A stretch of DNA of 55,544 nucleotides from positions 1-55,544 of the forward strand of contig ONPU01000019.1 in NCBI GenBank assembly GCA_900319795.1. Direction: 5' to 3'. The stretch comes from an uncultured Eubacteriales bacterium. Its GTDB lineage: Bacteria; Bacillota; Clostridia; Lachnospirales; Lachnospiraceae. Below the pieces are notes generated by a model that was given only the letters and a program-made list of their open reading frames with translations, was not told the origin of the DNA and ran no database searches. Made by a program: the position numbers and the translations under genes. Shown here one piece after another: positions 26,651 to 35,098 of this stretch; position 1 is the stretch's first letter; each line of letters begins with the position of its first letter.

Positions 26651-26846
26651 AGACAATTGCATAAATAATCCAGACGGCTTCCGCGTGAAGTACTTCTAAC
26701 CTCCCCGAAAATTGCTAAAACCGTTCGAAAAAATCACAAACTCGCTTCGCTCAGACAATGATGATTTTTTCGAACAACACAATTTCCGGCGAGCTAAGAA
26801 GTACTAATCACTTGTGCAGATGTCTGTATTATTTATGCAATTGTCT
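26651..26846. repeat. Giant imperfect hairpin repeat, copy 1
   Basis: This 196-bp element folds on itself almost end to end. The outer arms 26651-26675 and 26822-26846 match at 24 of 25 positions. Inner arms include GTTCGAAAAAATCA pairing with TGATTTTTTCGAAC, and AGTACTTCT with AGAAGTACT. The loop is around CGCTTCGC. The interior (from CAGACGGCTTCC to GATGTCTG) is about 95% identical to a second copy at 38247-38448 in the same orientation. It starts 49 bp upstream of the PLP gene. Confidence 0.9.
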
Positions 26847-26864
26847 TCAGCCAGACTTCGGGTT

Positions 26865-27003
26865 AAATATTCCATTAATATAATTACTTCCAAGTACTAC
26901 TGGCCTAACATTACCATCTAAGTATTACGATCTGAGTATTTCTAACCATGTATTGCTGCGTAAGTATTGCTTATTGAGTATTTCATTCTAAGGTTTACTA
27001 CCC
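26865..27003. repeat. 14-bp tandem repeat array
   Basis: Eight consecutive 14-bp units start at 26892, 26906, 26920, 26934, 26948, 26962, 26976 and 26990. Two weaker units lie upstream (26865, and a 13-bp one at 26879). The consensus is RAGTATTNCNNNCT; the best units are AAGTATTACGATCT and GAGTATTTCTAACC. The array is AT-rich and non-coding. A similar unit, AAGTACTTCTAACC, occurs inside the giant hairpin at about 26688. Confidence 0.8.
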
Positions 27004-27008
27004 GAAGT

Positions 27009-27182
27009 CGTCCGCACAGAGTTTTCGGAAATATCTACAGCCGACACAGTTTTCTTAGGCTGACGGCTTTGACGTTGTCCGGCTTTCGAGAAACGACCCC
27101 TTGCCTATTTATTTCTCGAAAGCCGGACGCTGCCTTAGAAACCCTGCGAGGCGCAGCCGTTTCCGAAAACTCTGTGTGGACG
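27009..27182. repeat. Second giant imperfect hairpin, unrelated in sequence
   Basis: Outer arms 27009-27031 and 27160-27182 match at 22 of 23 positions (around ACAGAGTTTTCGG). Inner arms 27077-27093 and 27112-27128 are a perfect 17-bp match (around CCGGCTTTCGAG) with an 18-nt loop. The middle is partly complementary. I see no second copy in the window. Confidence 0.85.
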
Positions 27183-27283
27183 GCGACTGCGTCGCTTATA
27201 ACCTCCAGGCCCCATAACAGCGACTGCGAAGCTAACACGTTTCAAGCTTCAAGGAAATAACTGCGTCGCTATAAACCTTTGCC
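27183..27283. repeat. Three short direct repeats next to the ygfK stop
   Basis: The motif GCGACTGCGTCGCT at 27183, GCGACTGCGAAGCT at 27220 and the weaker ATAACTGCGTCGCT at 27257 recur with a 37-bp period. The first contains the small palindrome GCGAC-TGC-GTCGC. No gene is seen here; function unknown. Confidence 0.5.
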
Positions 27284-30200
27284 TTACAGAAGGTACGGGT
27301 AATCCTCATAGACCGCGAGGATCATCTTCCTCAGCGGCTCATACAGCCCGCACCCCGGATCCGTCACATCGATATCCATCACCTTCCCGCCAAAGCGAAC
27401 CCTCACGAGTTTCGAATCCGCTGTCGGAAGGAACCCCGGATTGTCCGAATCCGCAAAATCCTCATAACTGCCGAAAAGCGTAAACTTGTCTTTGAACGGC
27501 CTGCCGTTCCACGGACAGAATACCGCGCAGTTCCCGCACTCATTGCACATGCCGTCAAGATGCAGAATCTGCGGTTTTTCCATTCCATCCACCCGGATCG
27601 CGACATTGGCCCTGTTCGGACAGACATCCGTGCAGACTTCGCAGATCGTCTCGCAGCCGAGGCAGCGTGTATCGGGCACCGCTTTCGTATCCTTGCAGAG
27701 GATTCCCTTTCTCTTCAGCACTTCGTCTTCGTCGTGCCAGTCGTTGGCCGATTCGTATTTCCCGAAGAGCTTCTCTCTCGCCTCTTCCGCGTCCAGTCCG
27801 TATGCCTCCGCGACGATGGCACAAGCCGCTGCCCCCGCATCCGCAATCGCCTTGACTACGGTCGCCGGTCCTCTCCTGGCATCACCGGCCGCGTAGATAT
27901 GCGGGACGCTTGTCCGCATCTGCTCGTCCGTTACGGGCCTTCCCTTCCGGTCGAGAGCAGCGCCGGCGGCTTCATAGAGCATGCCGTCCACCTGTTCTCC
28001 GACCGCGGAGATCAGAAGATCCGCTTTGACGGAAGTGTATTCGCCGGTCGGACATGGTGAGCGTCTGCCGCTTTCATCCGGTTCGCCGAGTTTCATCACT
28101 TCGCACAGAAGTTCTCCGTCCGCAAGTTTTTCCGGTGCCAGAAGCTCCATGAACTCGACGCCGTCCTCAAGAGCCATCTTCAGTTCTTCCTCATCGGCGG
28201 GCATATAGCGTCTTGTGCGTCTGTATACCAGACGGACATGTTCGGCATTTTTCAGCCTCTTCGCGGCTCTCGCGACATCCATGGCGGTATTGCCGCCGCC
28301 GATCACCACGATTTCATGCGCGTCGCCAAAAGCATCCGGGTCCTTCTTTACCTCCGCGAGGAACTCGAGCGCGTCGACATTTTCCCCTTCTTTCAGAGGA
28401 TTCTGACCTTTAGCCCAGGCGCCTGCGGCAATGATATAATCCGTGAATCCTTCCCCTTCGAGCTCTTTAATGGAACGGATCTCCCTTCCGAACTCGAACT
28501 CGGCGCCGTAAGCGGAACAAAGGGCGACATCTTTTTCGATCGCTTCCTCCGAAATCCGGAATGAAGGGATGACATAGCGCGGGACTCCGCCGGCTTTGTC
28601 ATTTTTCTCAAATACCTTCACGGGAATTCCGGCTTTTGTAAGGAATGAGGCTGCGGTCAGGCCGGCCGGACCTGCTCCGATGATAGCGGCCTTTTTCGGT
28701 ACGGCACAATCAGCGAATCCTCTCTCTCTGCGCCATACGGAAGGATCCTCTGCCTCAATATTTCCGAATACCGTGTCCCCGGCGTTTCTTGCCGCGGCGA
28801 GCTTCATTTCACGGATATGCAGTCCTTCCTCATAGTAATTTCTCATGCAACGGTCCGCGCAGGTATGAGGACAGATGGTTCCGGTAATAAAGGGCAGCGC
28901 GTTCTTTTCCAGAATGATGCGAAGGGCCTCTTCGGACTGTCCTTTTTCCATGGCGCGAAGATAGGCCGGCACATCCTGATGGATCGGACATCCCGCCGCG
29001 CAGGGAGAAGTGAAGCAGTCGAGAACCGGAAGCGCTTCCTCGCGTTTTCTCGAAGGAAGGGGCTTGATCGGTTTTTTATAATACGCCTCTGTCTTCGAAG
29101 AAGCGGCAAGGGCGGCGACTTTCGCCGGATCCACTCCCGAAAAACGCTCCGCCTTCAGATCGTCAAACATGCCCGCGAGCTGGGAAAATCTCTGATATCC
29201 GCCCGGTTTCAGCACCGTGGTCGCCATTGTCACCGGCCAGATGCCCGCGTTCACGATCTCCCGGATATTGAAGAAATCCGCGCCGCCTGAGAAGGAAATC
29301 CGCAGCGCTCCGTCGAATTCCTCCGAAATGCGCCTGCAAAGTTCAATCGTCAGCGGGAAAAGGGAACGTCCCGACATGTACATTTCTTCGCTCGGGAGTT
29401 CTTTTGCCCGGACTTCCACCGGAAATGTATTGGTCAGCTTGACGCCGAATTCAAGTCCCCGCTCGTCGCAAAGCGCCTGAAGTCTCTTAAACATCGGCAC
29501 CGCGTCCTGCCATTGCAGATCTTCGACAAAATGGTGTTCGTCAAATGAGACATAGTCAAATCCGAGATCGTCCAGCGTCTTTCTGGCAAATTCGTATCCG
29601 AGAAGGGTCGGGTTGCATTTGATAAATGTGTTCAGACCCTTTTCCGTAATCAGATAAGTCGCGATTCGTTCGATCTCGTCCGGAGGACATCCGTGAAGAG
29701 TGGACTCCGTGATCGAATCGGAAATGCAGCCCGTTACGGACTCGATAAATGCCCTGTCCACGCGCTCGAACTGACCTTTTTCAAGGGCTGCAAGTGCCGC
29801 TTCGCGGCAGGCTTTGAAAATGGCCGTACCCGACGCGTCCTTCATGCCCTCGATATAGCGGTCGATTTTCTCTGTTTTAATGCCTTCCAGGTCGTAACCG
29901 ACGGACATGTTGAACACAAACTCGTCCGGATCGCCGAGCCCGAATTCCACCGCGATCAGCTTGCATACGAACCAGCCTTTTACATACTCTTCAAAAGCTT
30001 CTTCCACCGTCAGTTCCGTGGACCACTCGCAGTTATAGCACTCATCACCTGCCGTGATGCAGGGCTTCGGGACGCAGGCCGCAAGTTCGCGCCCGTCCAT
30101 TTTCTGCACGGTCTTCAGTTCAAAAAATCTGGCGCCCGCGGCATAGGAAGCGATGATATTCTGGGCGAGCTGGGTATTCGGCCCTGCAGCCGGTCCGAAG

Positions 30201-30355
30201 GGTGTTTCGATCTTCCCGTCAAAAACGGGCAGCGCGGCCTTTCCGGTCAGTTTTACGATTTTGGACACCCCGAAGATACTGCGTTCTTTCCGAAATTCTT
30301 CCAAAACTCTCCCGAGCAGCTTTTCGATCGGGACCGGTCTCATGATATCACCCAT
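27284..30355 (-). CDS. ygfK: YgfK-type Fe-S flavoprotein reductase
   Basis: The product of about 1,023 residues was historically named putative selenate reductase subunit YgfK. Its N-terminal ~410 residues form a dihydroorotate/dihydropyrimidine-dehydrogenase-like barrel (PFGPAAGPNTQLAQN, ELKTVQKMDG). A GltD-like region with Cys-rich Fe-S motifs follows (CFTSPCAAGCPIHQDVPAYL, CPHTCADRC). Next come two Rossmann motifs (IIGAGPAGLTAA, VVIGGGNTAMDVA), and C-terminal Cys clusters (CLGCETICEVCTDVCP, CNECGNCAVFCP). It should pass electrons from NAD(P)H through FAD and Fe-S to reduce a heterocycle in purine breakdown. The chosen ATG at 30355 sits six bases after GGAGGT. It is 32 bp after ssnA. Confidence 0.93.
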   Translation of the reverse strand: MGDIMRPVPIEKLLGRVLEEFRKERSIFGVSKIVKLTGKAALPVFDGKIETPFGPAAGPNTQLAQNIIASYAAGARFFELKTVQKMDGRELAACVPKPCITAGDECYNCEWSTELTVEEAFEEYVKGWFVCKLIAVEFGLGDPDEFVFNMSVGYDLEGIKTEKIDRYIEGMKDASGTAIFKACREAALAALEKGQFERVDRAFIESVTGCISDSITESTLHGCPPDEIERIATYLITEKGLNTFIKCNPTLLGYEFARKTLDDLGFDYVSFDEHHFVEDLQWQDAVPMFKRLQALCDERGLEFGVKLTNTFPVEVRAKELPSEEMYMSGRSLFPLTIELCRRISEEFDGALRISFSGGADFFNIREIVNAGIWPVTMATTVLKPGGYQRFSQLAGMFDDLKAERFSGVDPAKVAALAASSKTEAYYKKPIKPLPSRKREEALPVLDCFTSPCAAGCPIHQDVPAYLRAMEKGQSEEALRIILEKNALPFITGTICPHTCADRCMRNYYEEGLHIREMKLAAARNAGDTVFGNIEAEDPSVWRRERGFADCAVPKKAAIIGAGPAGLTAASFLTKAGIPVKVFEKNDKAGGVPRYVIPSFRISEEAIEKDVALCSAYGAEFEFGREIRSIKELEGEGFTDYIIAAGAWAKGQNPLKEGENVDALEFLAEVKKDPDAFGDAHEIVVIGGGNTAMDVARAAKRLKNAEHVRLVYRRTRRYMPADEEELKMALEDGVEFMELLAPEKLADGELLCEVMKLGEPDESGRRSPCPTGEYTSVKADLLISAVGEQVDGMLYEAAGAALDRKGRPVTDEQMRTSVPHIYAAGDARRGPATVVKAIADAGAAACAIVAEAYGLDAEEAREKLFGKYESANDWHDEDEVLKRKGILCKDTKAVPDTRCLGCETICEVCTDVCPNRANVAIRVDGMEKPQILHLDGMCNECGNCAVFCPWNGRPFKDKFTLFGSYEDFADSDNPGFLPTADSKLVRVRFGGKVMDIDVTDPGCGLYEPLRKMILAVYEDYPYLL

Positions 30356-30387
30356 TCTCATACCTCCTTTTTCAAAGTGTGAGCGGT

Positions 30388-31728
30388 TTAATACTGGCGG
30401 TGATTCAGCTCACCCCAGAGCTTTTTGGACTCTCCCATGATCTGCGCACTGACTGCGTCCTCATCAATTTCCGTAAACTCGCGGTCTTTATATAATACTT
30501 TGCCGTTGATAATCGTCGTCCGGCAGCACCTGCCCATCATGCCGAAGAGCATATGGCCATTGATATTTTCATCGGAAAATGGAGTGAACGGCTTGTAATC
30601 CATGACGATGACATCGGCCGCGGCTCCTTTTTTCAGAACTCCCAGAGGCCGCTTGAAATATTTCGCGGCGATACGCGCATTATTTTCAAACAGCATGGTC
30701 ATGTCTTCCATAAACCCGACGTCCGGATCACAGGCATGGTGTCTTTGAATAATCAGGAATACCTTCAGGGATTCCAGCATATCGTGGGTATACGCGTCAG
30801 TTCCCATACCGACCGTAATGCCCTTCGCCATCATCTGAAGAACCGGCGAGCATCCGACCGCATTTCCCATATTGGATTCCGGATTGTTTACGACCATGGT
30901 GCCCGTCTCCTTGATGATATCCATCTCCGCCGGATTGACATGAATGCAGTGTCCGAGGAGCGTCTTTTCGCCGAGAATCCCGTTATTCAGGAGGCGGTTG
31001 ATCGGGCGCGTCCCGTAATTGCGCAGTGAGTCATAGACATCGTTCATCCCCTCCGCCACATGGATATGGAACCCGGTCATGCCGTTGTTGGCCTCAACCA
31101 TTTTGGCAAATGTTTCATCCGAAATCGTAAACAGCGCATGCCCGCCGAACATCGCTTTGATCATATCGTCGTCTTCGTCGCGGGCCCATTTCGCAAATTC
31201 CGCGTTTTCGCGAATGCTCTCTTCGCACTTCTCCTTCCCGTCACGCTCGGATACTTCATAACAGAGACAGGATCTGATGCCGAGTTCCTTCGCCACATCC
31301 TTGATCGCGAAAAGCGATCCGGGAATTTCACAGAAAGAAGCGTGATGGTCAAAGATGGTCGTCACGCCGTTCCGGATGCATTCGAGGATCGTGGCATACG
31401 CGGATGCTTTCGTGCCTTCAATGGTCAGGTGGCGGTCGATATTCCACCACATTCCATCGAGAATTTCATAGAAATTCGTCGGATGGAACCCGTCTATGGC
31501 GAGTCCTCTCGCAAGGCCCGAATAGATATGGGTATGCGCGTTGATGAGTCCCGGCATAATAATGCCGCCATGAGCGTCTACGTATGAGGCGTCCGGATAG
31601 GTTCTCTTCAGTTCCTCTTCCTCGCCGACGGCAAGGATCTCCTCTCCCACAATGGCTACGGCGCCATTGGCAAGATAGGGCATATCGGGGTCCCTTGTGA
31701 TCAGTTGTCCGTTTCCCAATAGCAGCAT
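30388..31728 (-). CDS. ssnA: SsnA-type amidohydrolase
   Basis: The 446-residue protein belongs to the metal-dependent deaminase/aminohydrolase group. It shows the metal motif PGLINAHTHIYSGLARG, a His block GHCIHVNP and the Asp region VGMGTDAYTHD. SsnA accompanies YgfK, YgeW and YgeY in purine/urate gene clusters, where it probably deaminates or opens a ring intermediate. The start is the ATG at 31728, which has GGAGGAACGCG before it. It begins only 40 bp after mgtE with no visible terminator, so it may be read from the mgtE promoter. Confidence 0.92.
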   Translation of the reverse strand: MLLLGNGQLITRDPDMPYLANGAVAIVGEEILAVGEEEELKRTYPDASYVDAHGGIIMPGLINAHTHIYSGLARGLAIDGFHPTNFYEILDGMWWNIDRHLTIEGTKASAYATILECIRNGVTTIFDHHASFCEIPGSLFAIKDVAKELGIRSCLCYEVSERDGKEKCEESIRENAEFAKWARDEDDDMIKAMFGGHALFTISDETFAKMVEANNGMTGFHIHVAEGMNDVYDSLRNYGTRPINRLLNNGILGEKTLLGHCIHVNPAEMDIIKETGTMVVNNPESNMGNAVGCSPVLQMMAKGITVGMGTDAYTHDMLESLKVFLIIQRHHACDPDVGFMEDMTMLFENNARIAAKYFKRPLGVLKKGAAADVIVMDYKPFTPFSDENINGHMLFGMMGRCCRTTIINGKVLYKDREFTEIDEDAVSAQIMGESKKLWGELNHRQY

Positions 31729-31768
31729 CGCGTTCCTCCTTCTTTTCAAAAACCGGTTTAACAGGAAA

Positions 31769-33280
31769 CTACGCCGTCAAATGAGCAGCGATCTGAGACG
31801 CAAAAACGATCTCCGCGATATGGAAATAAATAATCAGTGAGCATGCGTCGACAATGGTCGTAATAAACGGTGTCGCCATAATCGCCGGGTCCGCGCCGAT
31901 CAGCTGGGCTAAAAGAGGAAGTACCGAGCCGACAAATTTGCTGAGCACGATCGCCGCGAAAAGCGCGATACTGACAACAAGCGCATAGCGGAAGCTGTTG
32001 GGATCCGGAGTTTTCCCGGTCAATGACGGAATCACCTGATACATGATCAGAATCCGGAGCCCGTTTACGACACCCAGAATGGATCCGACGATTGCGGCAA
32101 CCCTGAATTCCTTCCAGATCACGCGAAGGAAGTCCTGAACAGTCACTTCACCAAGGGCAAGTCCGCGAACCATCAGCGTACAGGCCTGGTTTCCGCAGTT
32201 GCCCGGTGTATCCATGAGCATCGGCATAAACGCGACCAGCAGAGGCAGCGCGTTAAATGCTGTTTCATAGCGGGTCGTGACCATACCGGTCAGCGTCGCC
32301 GAAAGCATCAGGATGAGGAGCCAGGGGATCCTCTGCTTCGCGTGCTTCCATACGGAAGTACCGAAATAGCTGGCCGCCTGCTCGTCAGGCAAAATCGCGG
32401 CCATCTTCTGCATATCTTCTGTGGACTCGTCTGTCAGGACGTCGACCGCGTCGTCGATCGTAACGATACCGACCAGCATGCCTTCTTCGTCGACGACAGG
32501 CATGGCCGTAAAGTCGTATTTCGCCAGCTGACGGGCCACAAATTCCTGGTCGTCCGTCACTTTCACGGTGACCACATGGTCATCCATGATCTCTTCAAGA
32601 GGAACCTCCGGTTCGCTTAAGAGCAGATCCCTCGTGGATACCACACCCAGAAGGCGGTTGTGCTCTACAACATATCCGGAGTACACGGTTTCAGCTTCGG
32701 GCCCCTGTTTCCGGATTTCGTTCAGCGCATCCTTCACATCCATTTCCTTGCGAAAACGAATGTATTCAGGCGTCATGATACTGCCCGCGCTGTATTCCGG
32801 ATAGTGGAGCAGCTTATTCAGTGATTCCCGGGTCTTCGCGCTTGACTTCGCGAGAACACGTTTCACGACGCTTGCCGGCATATCCTCCAGCATGTCCGCG
32901 GCGTCATCCAGACCGATTTCTTCGATCGTATTTACGATTTCCGCGTCGGAGAAGCCTTCCACAAGTTCCGCCCTGGCATCATCCGACATGAACGTAAAAG
33001 CGTCCGTCGCGGTATCTTTTCGGAGGAGCCGGAATACGACAAGCCGGTTGTTCTCGTCCAGATCCTCCAGAACCGCCGCCAGGTCCGCAGGGTGCAGGTC
33101 GCTGGTTTCATCGCGAAGCTTCCTGTAGTCCTTCTCGTTCAGATAGTTCAGAATTTCTTCCTTCAGTCTCTTCGTCCTGTCACGGTCTTCAGACTGGTGC
33201 TCATGCTCGTTATCCCCGTCGGGACGTTCAAACTCTTCATTGGTGTCCTTCAAATTCAGCATGTTCTCTTTATCATCCAA
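31769..33280 (-). CDS. mgtE: Magnesium transporter MgtE
   Basis: The 503-residue protein has the MgtE layout. A charged N-terminal domain of helical repeats (about 40-165, with DLHPADLAAVLEDLDENNR) is followed by two CBS domains (about 165-285) that sense Mg2+, then five membrane helices (about 315-500) containing the pore-type GNCGNQ stretch. It carries Mg2+ into the cell. The start is a TTG at 33280, preceded by GGGAGGG at seven bases; the next ATG has no ribosome site. A promoter at 33628-33656 and a leader of about 340 nt with a terminator precede it. Confidence 0.93.
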   Translation of the reverse strand: MDDKENMLNLKDTNEEFERPDGDNEHEHQSEDRDRTKRLKEEILNYLNEKDYRKLRDETSDLHPADLAAVLEDLDENNRLVVFRLLRKDTATDAFTFMSDDARAELVEGFSDAEIVNTIEEIGLDDAADMLEDMPASVVKRVLAKSSAKTRESLNKLLHYPEYSAGSIMTPEYIRFRKEMDVKDALNEIRKQGPEAETVYSGYVVEHNRLLGVVSTRDLLLSEPEVPLEEIMDDHVVTVKVTDDQEFVARQLAKYDFTAMPVVDEEGMLVGIVTIDDAVDVLTDESTEDMQKMAAILPDEQAASYFGTSVWKHAKQRIPWLLILMLSATLTGMVTTRYETAFNALPLLVAFMPMLMDTPGNCGNQACTLMVRGLALGEVTVQDFLRVIWKEFRVAAIVGSILGVVNGLRILIMYQVIPSLTGKTPDPNSFRYALVVSIALFAAIVLSKFVGSVLPLLAQLIGADPAIMATPFITTIVDACSLIIYFHIAEIVFASQIAAHLTA

Positions 33281-33621
33281 AGGTATTCCCTCCCCTTAAA
33301 CAACCGAATCCGTAAGCAATGTCTTACATGAATCAGCGCGTAAAAAAATACAGCTTCAGCAACAAATGATGCATCCGCTGTATTGAAACCCGTCTGATCC
33401 GGTTAAAACCGGGGAATACGGAAACTGCCTTGTCTTAAGAGTGTACCGGAAACAGCTTCAGCTGAAATCGCTGAGGATCAGTTCTTAAAAGCAGGCAGGT
33501 ATACAGCGGATGAACGGTTCGTCGTATATGGTCATCCATAGCTGTATCTCACCTCTCTCTCACGCTTCAGTAAGCTATGTCCGGCAAAGGTCTCTCATAT
33601 GAAAATCTTCGCCTGCATACA
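33281..33621 (-). promoter_or_regulatory. Structured leader of mgtE (candidate Mg2+ riboswitch)
   Basis: From the predicted start near 33621 the leader holds three main parts. Hairpin one is ATACAGC (33547-33541) with GCTGTAT (33507-33501), enclosing GGATGA with TCATCC. Hairpin two is CTGCCTGCTTTTAAGA (33498-33483) with TCTTAAGACAAGGCAG (33440-33425), largely paired. The third is a terminator using AATACAGC and GCTGTATT again. The repeated ATACAGC/GCTGTAT arms allow mutually exclusive pairings. The 5' GAGGTGAG and 3' GCTGAAGCT recall the M-box, but the match is only partial. Confidence 0.55.
33342..33384 (-). terminator. Attenuator-like terminator in the mgtE leader
   Basis: On the minus strand AATACAGC (33384-33377) pairs with GCTGTATT (33354-33347). 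The T-rich run at 33348-33342 closes the stem and follows it. It lies about 60 bp before the mgtE start, inside its leader, so it would control read-through into mgtE. Confidence 0.65.
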
Positions 33622-33627
33622 TTATTA

Positions 33628-33656
33628 ATTATAAGCGGATGCATGCTTAAGGTCAA
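33628..33656 (-). promoter_or_regulatory. Sigma-A promoter of mgtE
   Basis: On the minus strand TTGACC (33656-33651) and TATAAT (33633-33628) are 17 bp apart, an almost consensus promoter. The start is near 33621, giving a leader of about 340 nt. Confidence 0.8.
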
Positions 33657-33699
33657 GAATTCCCCCCGTAATGGAGCAGTTACTTTTGGCTGATTCAGC

Positions 33700-33728
33700 T
33701 GGACAGTTTCAGACAAATGATTTATATT
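33700..33728 (+). promoter_or_regulatory. Promoter of the PTS-like permease gene
   Basis: TGGACA (33700-33705) and TATATT (33723-33728) are 17 bp apart. It lies back to back with the mgtE promoter and about 50 bp before the permease start. Confidence 0.6.
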
Positions 33729-33776
33729 ATTCGCGATGCTTTTTCCAATAAAACAGCACACGGAAGGAACATTTAT

Positions 33777-34868
33777 ATGGAAGCGTTCAAATCATTTTTA
33801 AAAAGAAAAGATATTGAAATTTCCCTGAAGAGATACGGGATTGACGCGCTTGGAGCCATGGCTCAGGGTCTCTTCTGTTCCCTGCTTATCGGGACCATCA
33901 TCAACACGATCGGAACACAGTTCCACATCGCGACATTGACGAATCCCGTGGCAACCATAGCCGGTACGGAATACACGGTCGGCGGTCTGGCATCCGCCAT
34001 GAGCGGTCCCGCGATGGCCGTAGCGATCGGATATGCCCTGAAATGCCCGCCGCTCGTCCTGTTTTCCCTGATTACAGTCGGCTTCGCGTCAAATGCTCTG
34101 GGCGGTGCCGGAGGACCTCTGGCAGTTCTCTTTGTGGCCATCCTTTCCGCTGAAATCGGAAAAGCGGTGTCCAAGGAGACCAAAGTTGATATCCTTGTTA
34201 CACCGCTTGTTACAATCGGAGCCGGAGTGTTCCTCTCCGCGTTAATCGCACCCGCCTTGGGAGCAGCTGCCATGAAATTGGGCGCCCTCATCATGTGGGC
34301 TACGGAACTGCAGCCGTTCCTGATGGGCATCCTCGTCTCCGTCACTGTCGGAATCGCGCTCACGCTGCCGATCTCCTCAGCCGCGATCTGCGCTGCTTTA
34401 GGACTGACCGGTCTGGCCGGCGGCGCGGCCGTAGCGGGCTGCTGTGCCCAGATGGTCGGCTTTGCCGTGATGTCCTTCCCGGAAAACAAATGGGGAGGCC
34501 TCATTTCCCAGGGCATCGGAACTTCCATGCTTCAGATGGGAAATATCGTGAAAAACCCCAGAATCTGGATCGGCCCGACTCTGGCATCCGCGATCACCGG
34601 CCCGCTGGCGACCTGCGTCTTCCGTCTCCAGATGAACGGAGCGGCCGTTTCCTCGGGAATGGGTACCTGCGGCCTGGTCGGTCAGATCGGCGTCTATACC
34701 GGATGGGTCAACGATGTAGCCGCCGGAACCAAAGCCGGAATCACCGCGTTTGACTGGATCGGACTCATCCTCATTTCCTTCGTTCTCCCGGCCATACTCG
34801 CCACTGCCATCAACATGTTCTTAAAGAAAATCGGCTGGGTGAAGGACGGCGATCTGAAGCTCAGCTAA
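33777..34868 (+). CDS. PTS EIIC-type membrane permease (PF13303-like)
   Basis: The 363-residue polytopic membrane protein has about eight to ten hydrophobic segments and several Gly/Ala-rich stretches (GPAMAVAIGYALKCPPLV, GLTGLAGGAAVAGCCAQ). The N-terminal LKRYGIDALGAMAQGLF fits the stand-alone EIIC family without fused EIIA or EIIB domains. No other PTS gene is nearby, so transport by phosphotransfer is uncertain. The ATG at 33777 follows GGAAGGAAC; an upstream in-frame ATG at 33717 lies in the promoter region and is rejected. Confidence 0.75.
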   Translation: MEAFKSFLKRKDIEISLKRYGIDALGAMAQGLFCSLLIGTIINTIGTQFHIATLTNPVATIAGTEYTVGGLASAMSGPAMAVAIGYALKCPPLVLFSLITVGFASNALGGAGGPLAVLFVAILSAEIGKAVSKETKVDILVTPLVTIGAGVFLSALIAPALGAAAMKLGALIMWATELQPFLMGILVSVTVGIALTLPISSAAICAALGLTGLAGGAAVAGCCAQMVGFAVMSFPENKWGGLISQGIGTSMLQMGNIVKNPRIWIGPTLASAITGPLATCVFRLQMNGAAVSSGMGTCGLVGQIGVYTGWVNDVAAGTKAGITAFDWIGLILISFVLPAILATAINMFLKKIGWVKDGDLKLS

Positions 34869-34876
34869 GACCGTTT

Positions 34877-35080
34877 TTATCCGCGCATGACCAGCATCAC
34901 CGCTGTAGCGCTGACAATCAGAATACCGAGAAAAGCAAGTATCCATCTGCCAACCGTGCGGGTGGATACTTTTGGATTGGAGCTGATCAGGGTATAGACG
35001 AGCACCACTTCGGACACACAGATTCCGACTATGCCGACGATCACCCCCAGCATAAAAACAGTAAAGAAAAACTGCTGCAT
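34877..35080 (-). CDS. Small two-helix membrane protein, 67 residues
   Basis: Two hydrophobic segments (about 5-30 and 45-64) flank a short polar loop (SSNPKVSTRTVGR). AGGAGGA ten bases before the ATG supports translation. I recognise no family. It ends 8 bp from the convergent permease gene and starts 18 bp after the Nudix-Maf gene, so it is probably the last gene of that transcript. Confidence 0.6.
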   Translation of the reverse strand: MQQFFFTVFMLGVIVGIVGICVSEVVLVYTLISSNPKVSTRTVGRWILAFLGILIVSATAVMLVMRG

Positions 35081-35098
35081 CTTTCTCTTTCTTCCTCC

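Noticed and set aside
26865-27003. The 14-bp array as a CRISPR
   Set aside because: Units are 14 bp, contiguous and degenerate, with no spacers of regular length and no cas genes.
26967-27260. Short open frames inside the repeat-rich gap after ygfK
   Set aside because: They lie in hairpin arms and repeats, with no ribosome site or protein-like composition.
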